DNA of 64,000 nt from Sulfuricurvum sp. 17-40-25 (GTDB lineage: Bacteria; Campylobacterota; Campylobacteria; Campylobacterales; Sulfurimonadaceae). The stretch spans positions 26,523-90,522 of the forward strand of contig NCIJ01000015.1 of assembly GCA_002282015.1 (NCBI GenBank), read 5' to 3'. Made by a program: the position numbers and the translations under genes. The notes beneath the pieces were generated by a model. The model was not told where the DNA came from and ran no database searches. It worked only from the letters and a program-made list of their open reading frames with translations. Shown one piece after another: positions 1 to 8,702 of the stretch (its first letter is position 1; each line of letters starts with the position of its first letter).

Positions 1-494
1 ATTTCCAAGGCACCAAATCTGCCATCAGGCTGAGCTGATGTCATCGTCAAAAGCTTGCCATGAGATTTATGGAACTTGACTAACTTTGAAATATTAATAT
101 CTGCTACTCCATCCCCATAGGTCAGCATAAATGGTTCATTGCCAATGAAGTCTTGCGCTTTTTTAATTCGTCCACCTGTCATGCTGTCTAGGCCGGTATC
201 GAGTAGAGTAACTTTCCATGGTTCGCTTGAGTTATTATGTATTTTCATCTTATTATTGGCTAGATCTATCGTTACGTTGCTTTGGTGTAAAAAGTAATTT
301 GCAAAGTACTCTTTTATGTAATAACCTTTATAGCCGAGGAGAATTACGAACTCATTAAATCCATAGTGGGAGTATGTTTTCATAATATGCCATAAAATAG
401 GTTTCCCACCGATTTCTACCATGGGCTTTGGTTTAATATCGGTCTCTTCGCTGAGGCGTGTTCCAAAACCGCCGGCTAATAATAATACTTTCAT
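1..494 (-). CDS. rfbF: glucose-1-phosphate cytidylyltransferase, partial (C-terminus beyond window edge)
   Basis: The reverse strand read from ATG at 494 gives about 164 residues before the window ends. The N-terminal signature GGFGTRL followed by KPKPMVEIGGKPI and the LTYGDGVAD segment are those of the RfbF-type sugar nucleotidyltransferases, which make CDP-glucose from CTP and glucose-1-phosphate, the entry step to CDP-dideoxyhexoses. The start overlaps the stop of the upstream aminotransferase by 4 bases, so it belongs to the same operon. An RfbG-like CDP-glucose 4,6-dehydratase would be expected beyond the left edge, but that cannot be seen. Confidence 0.85.
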   Translation of the reverse strand, partial: MKVLLLAGGFGTRLSEETDIKPKPMVEIGGKPILWHIMKTYSHYGFNEFVILLGYKGYYIKEYFANYFLHQSNVTIDLANNKMKIHNNSSEPWKVTLLDTGLDSMTGGRIKKAQDFIGNEPFMLTYGDGVADINISKLVKFHKSHGKLLTMTSAQPDGRFGALE

Positions 495-1783
495 AGCACT
501 CTTTCCTTGGTGATAATATCACCTGAATTTTTCAGTTCCAGTAATAGTTTTTTCAGTTTTTCAGGCTTTATTTGATTATGAGTAGGGAGATTAAATATAT
601 GATCACATACATATTCCGATATTTGATTGGAACCTTTTATATAAAAAATTTCCTCAAACTTGTTATTTCTTCCCGAAGCTATTGTTTTGAACCAAATAGA
701 TAAATCAATTTTAGATGAAAATTTATTTTCCCAATACTCTCTATTGGTAACTAGAAAAGAATATCGCAAAAATATATTTTTTTCATTTTGAATATAGTCA
801 TCTGAATAAATTTTAACAATATTATTATAGTACATTGCAGTGTTTTTTCTATAAAGAATATTATTTTTTAAGTTTTTTATTTGAGAAATACCAATCTTGG
901 CAAAAATATTTGACAATCTGGCCGGATATGGATAGTTTTTTATTTGTTTTATACTTGTATAAGGTTCATCTAGAAAATAAGTCATAATAGAAAATTTACT
1001 GAGTATGGCATTGATAAATTTACCAAGCCAATAGACGTATGGATTGAGGGTAAATATATTTATGATGAATGTGAGAGCAATTTTTTTTGTCAAAGTTGTA
1101 TCTAGATAAGGGATCCTTTGATAAAAATTCTCAAAGTGGTCAGTATATTTAGAATTGTTTACACTTACTATACCACCAAGTCCTGTATTGATTACTTTAC
1201 TCCGATCGGTAGAGTAGTATCCAAAATCTCCAATTGTTCCTGCAAACCGTTCATCACATTTTGCACCAAGTGCCAATGCTGCATCTTCGATTACAACTAA
1301 GTTATATTTGTGGGCTATGTCCATAATAGCATTAATATTACACATTTGCCCGAAAGTGTGCTGGGCATAAATCACTTTTGTTTTTTCGGTAATAAGTGAT
1401 TCTATTTTTGTTATATCAATATTAAAATCATCTTTGCAAATGTCACAATAAATAGGCTTTGCTCCACTATAAAGAATGGCATTTGGTACAACAATACATG
1501 TATAGGACGGAATGATAATTTCATCTTCATCTTGAATATTGATTGATTTCAAGATACTGTAAAATCCCATTCTACCACTGGCGAATGTATAGATTTTTTT
1601 AGATTCTAAGCTTTTTTTCAATAAAGTATGATAGTTTTCGACATCTTCTCCTTCAAGCATAGAGGGAGAACCAAGGGTACTTAAAACACTTTTAACTTCT
1701 TCAATGCTATTGGTGCCACTAAATACGTTCATCTTGTAATGGGGATAAGTTGGAAGATGCTTAAATAGTTTTTTTAGGGTCAT
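491..1783 (-). CDS. DegT/DnrJ/EryC1/StrS-family PLP-dependent sugar aminotransferase
   Basis: A 430-residue protein with the fold and motifs of DegT-type aminotransferases, which transfer an amino group to a keto nucleotide sugar. Visible are the phosphate-binding SGRMG region near residue 70, the VIEDAA segment with Asp167, and the Schiff-base lysine Lys196 in a STDRSK context followed by TGLGG. The family usually shows a SFHxxK pattern here, so this member is divergent while keeping the lysine. It overlaps both neighbours by 4 bases. Next to the RfbF-like gene it may act on a CDP-linked keto sugar, but that is inference. Substrate unknown. Confidence 0.8.
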   Translation of the reverse strand: MTLKKLFKHLPTYPHYKMNVFSGTNSIEEVKSVLSTLGSPSMLEGEDVENYHTLLKKSLESKKIYTFASGRMGFYSILKSINIQDEDEIIIPSYTCIVVPNAILYSGAKPIYCDICKDDFNIDITKIESLITEKTKVIYAQHTFGQMCNINAIMDIAHKYNLVVIEDAALALGAKCDERFAGTIGDFGYYSTDRSKVINTGLGGIVSVNNSKYTDHFENFYQRIPYLDTTLTKKIALTFIINIFTLNPYVYWLGKFINAILSKFSIMTYFLDEPYTSIKQIKNYPYPARLSNIFAKIGISQIKNLKNNILYRKNTAMYYNNIVKIYSDDYIQNEKNIFLRYSFLVTNREYWENKFSSKIDLSIWFKTIASGRNNKFEEIFYIKGSNQISEYVCDHIFNLPTHNQIKPEKLKKLLLELKNSGDIITKERVL

Positions 1784-3282
1784 TTATAAAATCCAAATGT
1801 ATTTCTTATATTTTCATCTGTTAAAGGTATGAAAAAATTATCTTTATAGTATTTTCTTATAGTTTGAATCTTTTGTCTATTATTTTCCCTGTACGCGATC
1901 AATTGAGTAAAAATCCTTTCAATATCATTCGCTTCAAAAGCAATATCCCAAATTTGACCTTGTCCGTACTTAACCAAAGGATTGGCAGTCAGGTTCTCTT
2001 TACTAGCTATAACAATGACTGAAACCCCGCATGCAACTGCTTCAACTAATGTGCCTGATGCTGTTCCAATAATTAATTTTGCATTTTCAAAAAGTGTGTA
2101 AATATTTTCATCAGATACCGTAATATTTTTTGGTAGTTTTCCAAATTTTGTTATATCAACTGCCGGGTGATTTTTAAATATTATATTGTCGAAATATGTC
2201 ATGTTTTCCAACATATTCTTGGTCTCTTGTTCTATGTAGGATCCTAAAAGAATAATATTTATTTCTTTTTTAATTTCTTGAAATTCGAATATATCTTTAT
2301 ATCTTAAGGAGACTCCTGTGCGATAGCTTATTTTTTCTTTATGTTGTAGATAATATTTCCCATTTACTAAGACTTGATGCGGGGCTGACAACATTTCATA
2401 GTCTAAATCATCTGCATAAGCGTTAAAATATATCTCATAGTTGAGATAAAATTGGCAGGCAATTATTTTGATTCTCTCATTGTTTTTTCGTATTCCAAAG
2501 TTAAAACTTCTTTCAATGACTTGAAATTCACTCCAAGAATATATTCTTTCAACACTATCGAGATCAGCTATCTTTTTTCCAAAAATATATCGTGTGAAAC
2601 TATCAAAAGAAGAGTTTTTTATATCTTCAATCAATGCTTGATTGAAAATTTTATCGCTGATAATATTTTCATTTTGTAATAATCGTAAGGTTTTAAACGG
2701 ATAAAGCGTAATCAAGACAAAAAGTTCAATAAAATCTTTGAGTGATAAAAATTCGTATTCAAAAACAAAGTCTCGTTGTTCTTGGTTGATGATTTTAAAA
2801 AATAAAATTAGTTTAAACGGATTTTTACCAATTTTATAGGGGCGGAGTAATATTGTATAGTCTTCGTTGTATTGCTCGAAAATCTCATATATTCCAGTTA
2901 GATAATTTTCATTAAAAGTACCACCTTCATTTGTTTTATCAATGAGTCCAAACGTATCTATGATCGTTTTTATATTATATTTTCTTTCTTTCTTATAGTA
3001 CATTTTATATACAATGAAAGCTATAGAATACGTGCTAAATAGGTAGAAGTTTTTTGCATAAAATTTGATTGTATTAAGAAGGAATAAGAGTGTTTTTTTT
3101 TGAAGGGAGGCCTTATGCTCAAAAAATCTTTTAGGAAAACTACTTGTGTAAGGGTTTTTTATAATTGTTGGATTGACGATAGTAAAAATGTCCCATGGAG
3201 CATTTTGTTTTACTTTAGTAATATAGGCATGAAAGAGACTCTTTTTTTGCTGATAGGATTGTTCTAGATCTTTAGGGGTCAC
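1780..3282 (-). CDS. probable GT-B-fold glycosyltransferase, not recognised to family
   Basis: A 500-residue protein, GTG start overlapping the upstream HAD gene stop by 4 bases. I do not recognise the family. The last 160 residues look like the donor-binding half of a GT-B glycosyltransferase: an ILLGSY strand near 343, a KNHPAVD segment near 370, and a glycine-rich IIGTASGTLVEAVACG segment at about 404-419 of the sort that binds nucleotide-sugar phosphates. The N-terminal half is rich in aromatic residues and lysine. Codon use is very AT-rich and a run of nine A (3093-3101 on the complementary strand) lies in the coding sequence. A capsule or O-chain transferase role is inferred from the operon. 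Confidence 0.55.
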   Translation of the reverse strand: MTPKDLEQSYQQKKSLFHAYITKVKQNAPWDIFTIVNPTIIKNPYTSSFPKRFFEHKASLQKKTLLFLLNTIKFYAKNFYLFSTYSIAFIVYKMYYKKERKYNIKTIIDTFGLIDKTNEGGTFNENYLTGIYEIFEQYNEDYTILLRPYKIGKNPFKLILFFKIINQEQRDFVFEYEFLSLKDFIELFVLITLYPFKTLRLLQNENIISDKIFNQALIEDIKNSSFDSFTRYIFGKKIADLDSVERIYSWSEFQVIERSFNFGIRKNNERIKIIACQFYLNYEIYFNAYADDLDYEMLSAPHQVLVNGKYYLQHKEKISYRTGVSLRYKDIFEFQEIKKEINIILLGSYIEQETKNMLENMTYFDNIIFKNHPAVDITKFGKLPKNITVSDENIYTLFENAKLIIGTASGTLVEAVACGVSVIVIASKENLTANPLVKYGQGQIWDIAFEANDIERIFTQLIAYRENNRQKIQTIRKYYKDNFFIPLTDENIRNTFGFYK

Positions 3283-3896
3283 GGCTGAAATCCGGAAAAT
3301 GTTTCAATATAGTTCCCAAGCAATCGAAGCTTTTCATTGTTGTACCCGTAAAAATGAACTCCAGTCACTTTTGCAGCCTCGTAATCATTGATGCTGTCTC
3401 CAATCAAGATGGTGTTTTCAGGTCGGTAGTGATTATTTTCAAGTAAATCGGTGATGAGGGTGCTTTTGATAGTTGGAGATCCGTGAATAGATTTGAAATA
3501 CTGTGTTATCGCTAAATGTGAGCATAGCTCCTTTAGTTCATGGTCTTCAGCCCCAGAGACAATATGGCAATGGTAGTGAGTATAATTGTTCTTAATAAAG
3601 GTAACGGTTTCAGCAATAAGATTAGCAGGGTCAAATAGTTTTTCAGCGATAATCTCTCCAAATTGTACTGCTAACGATTGAATCTTCTGCTCTGATGTCT
3701 TTCTTTGGAGTATGACATGAAAAAAATAGCGTATTTTTTCAAATCGTGAAACGCCACCGTTGGCATAGTGATACGTTTCGAGCATTTGAACGCTGTTTTT
3801 AGGATATTCTTGGAGGAGCTCAACGAATCCGTCGCCTTTGATTTTCATACTGTTTAGGATGACGCCGTCAAAATCAAATAAAATATTCTTGATCAT
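3279..3896 (-). CDS. HAD-family phosphatase
   Basis: A 205-residue haloacid-dehalogenase-type phosphatase. All four HAD motifs are visible: motif I DFDGVILNS with nucleophile Asp8 and acid/base Asp10, motif II Ser114 in IVSGAEDHE, the motif III lysine around 144, and motif IV GDSINDYEAA with Asp167 and Asp171. The cap is of the small helical type seen in phosphoglycolate phosphatase relatives. In this sugar operon the likely substrate is a phosphorylated sugar or sugar acid, and an analogue of the KdsC step is possible. It is coupled to its neighbours by 4-base overlaps. Confidence 0.8.
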   Translation of the reverse strand: MIKNILFDFDGVILNSMKIKGDGFVELLQEYPKNSVQMLETYHYANGGVSRFEKIRYFFHVILQRKTSEQKIQSLAVQFGEIIAEKLFDPANLIAETVTFIKNNYTHYHCHIVSGAEDHELKELCSHLAITQYFKSIHGSPTIKSTLITDLLENNHYRPENTILIGDSINDYEAAKVTGVHFYGYNNEKLRLLGNYIETFSGFQP

Positions 3897-4552
3897 GCCA
3901 ATGTTGCCATCACAGTACAGGGTAAACCATCACATTGCTCAATTCGAAGTGGAGCTATGATAATCGATGAAAAATTAGTATAAGCATCTACTTGAGTTAA
4001 ATCCATGTCTTCCAGTAGTAAAATTGGTTTATTGGGATTTAAAAACCGTTTATGGGCTTCTTTGCCTATGTCTCTATGTTGAAAACTTGAAACTGATATT
4101 GTATCAAAGCCAAAAATACGAATATCAGGGAATTTCTTTACTATTACATCATAGATGTCGGGATGAAAACCATAGTTTCTTTCCCAATATTGTTGATCGT
4201 TTCGATAATTACATGCTCCGGTTTTTACAATTAATATCTCATAAGATTTGTCTTCAATGTTTTGCAATAGGTCAATTAGCTCATCCTTAATAATAGAAGC
4301 TTTTGTTTGGACTTCTAAAAATAAGATTTTGGTAAAAGAAAAAAAATCAGCATCATATGATTCTATCGTTTGTCCATCTTCAAAAAAATGGTACGGCATA
4401 TCCAAATGGGTCCCTATATGAACAGTCGTAGTAATAGTGCTATCGTTTGCAGTTCCCCCCTGTGTAATAGAACTTTGTTTTTCTATTTTAAAAGCATTTC
4501 GATTGCCATAGGAGGGTGTCTTCGGATGAAGAGTATAGGATAAAAAAATCAT
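3893..4552 (-). CDS. cyclase-family (kynurenine formamidase-like) metal hydrolase
   Basis: A 219-residue protein with the signature HxGTHxDxPxH (His45, His49, Asp51, His55) of the family that includes bacterial kynurenine formamidase and polyketide-type cyclases; these residues bind a divalent metal. Family members hydrolyse or close amide and lactone bonds. Tryptophan breakdown genes are absent here and the gene is coupled on both sides to sugar-modifying genes, so a role in hydrolysing or cyclising a sugar acid or its acyl group is more likely than kynurenine metabolism. That role is inference; the family assignment is firm. Confidence 0.75.
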   Translation of the reverse strand: MIFLSYTLHPKTPSYGNRNAFKIEKQSSITQGGTANDSTITTTVHIGTHLDMPYHFFEDGQTIESYDADFFSFTKILFLEVQTKASIIKDELIDLLQNIEDKSYEILIVKTGACNYRNDQQYWERNYGFHPDIYDVIVKKFPDIRIFGFDTISVSSFQHRDIGKEAHKRFLNPNKPILLLEDMDLTQVDAYTNFSSIIIAPLRIEQCDGLPCTVMATLA

Positions 4553-5433
4553 TCAGAATCGAGTTCGTTATGTATAGTCTGGATACATTCAAGAAGCCCT
4601 TGTCCTAAATCGATATAAGGATTTGCCACCAATTTCTTAGCAACACTTGGATGGAAGGAATAAGGGGTGATCTTATAGTGTCCCATATTGGTCTCATTGA
4701 TTTGGAGGATCTCGAGAGTATTATTCATAATTTCATTAATCATAATTAATAGTTCAAGCCGTTTGAGTTTTTCGATACCAGTAAGAATAATATGTTCATT
4801 CTCGTATTGAGGGTCTTCGATAATGTCGACAGACAGTTTGGCGGCATCAGCAGCATGGATATATTCACGTAAGTCCTCACCATCACCTTTATACTCCAAT
4901 TGTCGAGTTGTCAAGGCATCTTTGAGCAGGTTATAGATGTAATTATTATGGCTTGCCCGTTCTCCATACAGTGAACCGTAACGGATAACCGTATATTTTA
5001 GCCCATAGCGTTTGTAGTACTCTTCGGTTAATTTTTCTGAAGAGTGTTTACTAATACCATAAAATGAGCCGTCACTGCTGAGTGCATAAGCGCTACTAGC
5101 ATAGATAAACCGTTCTATCCCCTCATCTTGACGGCATGCCTCCAAGATGTTAAGATTTCCCATAACATTGATGGCAAAGGTATTTATAGGCTTATGGATT
5201 GCTTCATCTAGATTAGCGATGGCAACGAAGTTATAAACAAATGAGGAGCCTTTAATGACTTCTACTACTTCTGCCATCTCCATAATATTGATATTAACAA
5301 ATCGCTGCGTCGGTTGTAAATAGGAGGAGGGGCTAATGTCTGCTATGACAACTTCATAACCGCGTCGGGTAAATTCATCTGCGACATAACTTCCTAAAAA
5401 ACCGCTTCCGCCGAAAATTACTACTTTTTTCAT
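4549..5433 (-). CDS. NAD(P)-dependent nucleotide-sugar epimerase/dehydratase
   Basis: A 294-residue extended short-chain dehydrogenase. The nucleotide-binding GGSGFLG sits at residues 8-14, and the catalytic pair Tyr125-x3-Lys129 lies in a YGISK motif preceded by the serine-rich YASSAYA. This is the pattern of UDP/GDP/CDP-sugar epimerases and 4,6-dehydratases. It overlaps both neighbours by 4 bases. Substrate cannot be read from the sequence; the RfbF-like and DegT genes downstream leave a CDP-sugar possible. Confidence 0.75.
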   Translation of the reverse strand: MKKVVIFGGSGFLGSYVADEFTRRGYEVVIADISPSSYLQPTQRFVNINIMEMAEVVEVIKGSSFVYNFVAIANLDEAIHKPINTFAINVMGNLNILEACRQDEGIERFIYASSAYALSSDGSFYGISKHSSEKLTEEYYKRYGLKYTVIRYGSLYGERASHNNYIYNLLKDALTTRQLEYKGDGEDLREYIHAADAAKLSVDIIEDPQYENEHIILTGIEKLKRLELLIMINEIMNNTLEILQINETNMGHYKITPYSFHPSVAKKLVANPYIDLGQGLLECIQTIHNELDSE

Positions 5434-6350
5434 ATGTTAAAATACTCTCTTAAATGGTGAATAGCGCTCAACCCCATAGCTTCAACCGCTTCTTTGGCAT
5501 TGCCCCCGATATGAGGGGTACAGATGAGATTAGGCAGTTTTAATAATTCCATGTCTGTCGGCGGTTCCTCGATATAGGCATCAATAGCCGCTCCGGCGAT
5601 AATGTAATTTTGTAACGCATATTTTAAATCATTTTCATTAATAATTCCACCTCGCGCACTATTGAGAATATAGGCACTTTTTTTCATTTGTTTAAAAACG
5701 TTTAGATTTATCATTGATAGCGTATTTGTATCCAAGGGAGTATGGATTGTCACAATATCTGAACGAGTGTATAGTTCTTCTTTGCTCACTTCAATGAGTT
5801 GATTCTGTGTATAGTAATCGTTTTGATCAATAATGTCATTGACCAGTATCGTGCATCCAAAAGGTTCTAATAATCTCACCAGTTCTTTTCCGATATAACC
5901 AACCCCAATGATACCGACAGTTTTACCACTGAGCTGAAATCCCCCCGACTTATTCCAAATACCCTGTTTGAGTTCATTGGATGTGATATAAAGATTTCGG
6001 CAGAGCATCAGCATATATCCTAGTGTCATTTCAGCAACACTGAGACGATTTACTCCGCCGGTCCAGCCGATTTGAATATTGCGCTTTTTACACGCATCTA
6101 AATCAATATTATTGAGTCCGACACCGTATTTGGCAATAATTTTGAGTTTTGGGAGGTGACTGAGAACTTCATCAGTAATCTCTTCTAATCCAACGACGAC
6201 TGCTTCACTATTGCTGACAAATTTGACAAAATCATCCTTGTTGAAGCGGATTCCTTCAAGATTTAATTTGACATTTTTGAAATGCGCTTTTATCTCTTTT
6301 TGGAGTAATTTATTTTTTGAAAAAGAGGGAGATGTAACTGCAATATTCAT
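5430..6350 (-). CDS. D-isomer-specific 2-hydroxyacid dehydrogenase
   Basis: Phosphoglycerate-dehydrogenase-like enzyme that interconverts 2-hydroxy and 2-keto acids with NAD. Counting from an upstream GTG at 6362, the Rossmann motif GVGYIG is at 153-158 and the catalytic triad Arg237 (SARGG), Glu265 or Glu266 and His284 (TPHIGG) is complete. I chose ATG 6350: it has AGGTG nine bases upstream and makes the usual 4-base ATGA overlap with the previous stop at 6347, whereas GTG 6362 lacks a ribosome site. At about 306 residues it is shorter than SerA and lacks the ACT domain. It may reduce a keto acid in the sugar pathway. Confidence 0.8.
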   Translation of the reverse strand: MNIAVTSPSFSKNKLLQKEIKAHFKNVKLNLEGIRFNKDDFVKFVSNSEAVVVGLEEITDEVLSHLPKLKIIAKYGVGLNNIDLDACKKRNIQIGWTGGVNRLSVAEMTLGYMLMLCRNLYITSNELKQGIWNKSGGFQLSGKTVGIIGVGYIGKELVRLLEPFGCTILVNDIIDQNDYYTQNQLIEVSKEELYTRSDIVTIHTPLDTNTLSMINLNVFKQMKKSAYILNSARGGIINENDLKYALQNYIIAGAAIDAYIEEPPTDMELLKLPNLICTPHIGGNAKEAVEAMGLSAIHHLREYFNI

Positions 6351-7084
6351 ATCTTTATGCACCTAATGATTTTTTCAAAAAATAAACTGTGCCCTTCTTT
6401 CGTATAATGAACTCCATCATATGAGAAAGACATGTCTTTGACATCTATAAGTCTACTGAAAGAAGTTGAATTTACCATTTTTCTTATCAAAGTATTTGTA
6501 TGGGCAAGTTGTGCAAAAAAGGAGGATGGTCTTTGTCGTGAGAATGTGATGCTTTCATCCATGATAGGGGTATTGATAAAATAGAGCATCTTAAATTTTT
6601 GCTCTAAAAAACGAGTAATATCATGCAAGTAACGATCTGAGTATTCTAAGTTTTTTAGAATTTCTATTGTTCCATCACTAAGTTGATATGCATTATGGTG
6701 CTTAACTGTAGAATCATTGATATCAAATTGAGTCATTTGAATTTCAATATCGCGTATATTGCTCTCTTTTTTGGGCGTACAATCGACAAATCCTAGATTT
6801 GTGATGAGATTGTCAAATTTAAGTTCTGGATTCAGTTGTAAGAAGTTGTCTAAAGTTGCGAAAACTGTCAAATTTTTCGGACGAGAAATTGCCAAAAATG
6901 ATTTACCAGCGTTCTTTAAATGATTTATTAGTAAATATAAATGAGATTTTTCAAAATCGGGCTCGTTGATCGTCAATCCCCGTGAATCAAAAAATAAAAG
7001 ATAATTGATTGAAGTAACATCAGTATAATTTTCATAAATTGTATTCTCTTTAGAAATACTTTCTTCACCAATTCCAAAAATCAT
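6347..7084 (-). CDS. SGNH/GDSL-like hydrolase-fold protein, possible sugar O-acyl transferase or esterase
   Basis: About 245 residues from ATG 7084; a TTG nine bases earlier has no better ribosome site. The ends resemble an SGNH protein: an FFDSRGL segment with Ser34 near the start in place of the GDS block, and a C-terminal YDGVHYTKEGH block with Asp223 and His226 forming the other half of a catalytic dyad. A mid-protein NLGFVDC segment could be block III. The family de-acylates or acylates carbohydrates and lipids. Assignment rests on short motifs, so it is moderate; the operon points to glycan acylation. Confidence 0.5.
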   Translation of the reverse strand: MIFGIGEESISKENTIYENYTDVTSINYLLFFDSRGLTINEPDFEKSHLYLLINHLKNAGKSFLAISRPKNLTVFATLDNFLQLNPELKFDNLITNLGFVDCTPKKESNIRDIEIQMTQFDINDSTVKHHNAYQLSDGTIEILKNLEYSDRYLHDITRFLEQKFKMLYFINTPIMDESITFSRQRPSSFFAQLAHTNTLIRKMVNSTSFSRLIDVKDMSFSYDGVHYTKEGHSLFFEKIIRCIKI

Positions 7085-7086
7085 TT

Positions 7087-7935
7087 TTACCAATCTAAGT
7101 ATCTTTTAGAATACGAGTTATTTTTTTTCAAGATGACTCCATAAAATCCATCAAAATCTAATTTTTGCCAAAAATATTTGGTTAGGTTAAATGGAAAACT
7201 TTTTGGATATTGAGTATATTTGTCATTGTACACTATTTCCCAGCCAGAAAATTTGAAGATAACATCCCAATCTAGTGGGGATAATTCAAAAACATGTGTA
7301 TTTTCAGCTTGAAATTCACCTTCATATTGCTGTTTAACAAATTGCAAAGCAACACGACTTCTCTGTACATATGGCACAGTAATAATAAAGTATTCACATT
7401 CACTTTTCTCAGCCATATTATGCATAAAACTAATAGGATTAAATAAATGTTCTAACATTTCATAGGAAAGAAAAATATCTGCTTTTATCCCATCAGGTTG
7501 TAAGTGCAATTCTTCTGCTTTAGACAATATCGCATTTAAGCCTTTAGCTTTTATTTTTTCTACAGCAACAGGGTCTAAATTGACTGATAATGCTTGTACA
7601 TTATGAATATTTTTCTCAGCTAAAAGTTTCTCTAAATAAATCAAATGAGTACCTGATGAGTCTCCGATATCGACAAGATTAATACTCTCCTTCTCATCTT
7701 TTAATAACTCAATTGCTTTTAATGCAAGCGACATTTGAAAGGAATGCTGGCATCTTATTTTATTTACTAAATAAGTATTTTTCATATCAATTTTAAATGT
7801 TGTATATTGATTCGTTAGATCAGGAACTATTTTTGAGAGTTTTTGCTTTAGTGAATATTCACCCCTCTCATGATTGCTTAATTTAAGAGAAACAGTAAGC
7901 ATCTTATAAACGAAATTTTTTATCAAACTTTTCAA
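7087..7935 (-). CDS. class I SAM-dependent methyltransferase
   Basis: A 282-residue protein with the SAM-binding motif VDIGDSSGT at residues 88-96, an acidic strand-2 end near LSVNLDP, and a LSYEMLEHL motif typical of Methyltransf_11/23 enzymes. It probably O- or N-methylates a sugar or lipid-linked glycan in the cytoplasm. Its cosubstrate would be supplied by metK, the first gene of the same operon. It overlaps the upstream KdsB-like gene by 4 bases. Acceptor unknown. Confidence 0.7.
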   Translation of the reverse strand: MKSLIKNFVYKMLTVSLKLSNHERGEYSLKQKLSKIVPDLTNQYTTFKIDMKNTYLVNKIRCQHSFQMSLALKAIELLKDEKESINLVDIGDSSGTHLIYLEKLLAEKNIHNVQALSVNLDPVAVEKIKAKGLNAILSKAEELHLQPDGIKADIFLSYEMLEHLFNPISFMHNMAEKSECEYFIITVPYVQRSRVALQFVKQQYEGEFQAENTHVFELSPLDWDVIFKFSGWEIVYNDKYTQYPKSFPFNLTKYFWQKLDFDGFYGVILKKNNSYSKRYLDW

Positions 7936-8702
7936 AGGTATATTCCTTTAAATAGTACATCTTTTAGCATCATTTCTTGCACAAGCTTAAGATCTTCAAT
8001 CGTATCCACTGCTTTTGTCTTATAGTTAGTTGGAATCATTTTTACTTTTTGACCATTTTCTAAAATCCGCATCATATCGACCGATTCGATGATTTCAAGA
8101 GGTGTTGGCTCCATAGCATTGTATTCCAATAAAAAATCGCGAGTGAAAGGGATAACGCAGACCTGTTTTTTCATGGGAACTTCCAGTACCCCTTTTTTAC
8201 GGCTTGGGATCGGTTCGCGTGAAAAATAGAGAGCAAACCCTTGCATATCCATGACGACCTTAACTTCATTAGGATTTTCAAAGGCTTCGATACTTTCCAA
8301 ATCGGCTACCAAATTGGTAATGACCAAAGAGCTGTCTTGTATCATTGGTTGGACTGCTTCATCAATCATTTCTGGAAATGTCAATGGTTCATCGCCTTGT
8401 ACCATAACCATGATATCAACTTTGATATTTTCATTTTTTTCTATTGTTAACATCGCTTCAGCGCAACGATCCGTACATCTCTCATGACAATCACTGGTCA
8501 TAACGGCTTTGCCGCCTATGGACTCTATGTAATCGAAAATAATCTGATCGCAGGTAGCGACGTATACTTCATTTAAAAGCTTACTCATTTTAACGCGTTT
8601 ATACACATGTCCAATCATCGGAATCCCGAGAATATCGGCCATAGGTTTGCCTGGAAAACGACTTGAGCCCATTCTTGCCGGGATTATTGATATTATCTTC
8701 AT
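7932..8702 (-). CDS. KdsB-like CMP-sugar (ulosonate) cytidylyltransferase
   Basis: A 256-residue relative of 3-deoxy-manno-octulosonate cytidylyltransferase. The CTP-binding start IPARMGSSRFPGKP (8-20), the VQGDEP motif (101-106) and the YFSREPIPS and SVDMMRIL segments follow the KdsB layout. The usual SGTERLAE segment reads ERCTDRCAEA here, so the sugar site is altered and the substrate may not be Kdo. The gene directly follows (0-base gap) an HpcH/HpaI aldolase, suggesting the pair makes and activates a 2-keto-3-deoxy sugar acid. A housekeeping kdsB would be expected elsewhere. Confidence 0.75.
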   Translation of the reverse strand: MKIISIIPARMGSSRFPGKPMADILGIPMIGHVYKRVKMSKLLNEVYVATCDQIIFDYIESIGGKAVMTSDCHERCTDRCAEAMLTIEKNENIKVDIMVMVQGDEPLTFPEMIDEAVQPMIQDSSLVITNLVADLESIEAFENPNEVKVVMDMQGFALYFSREPIPSRKKGVLEVPMKKQVCVIPFTRDFLLEYNAMEPTPLEIIESVDMMRILENGQKVKMIPTNYKTKAVDTIEDLKLVQEMMLKDVLFKGIYL

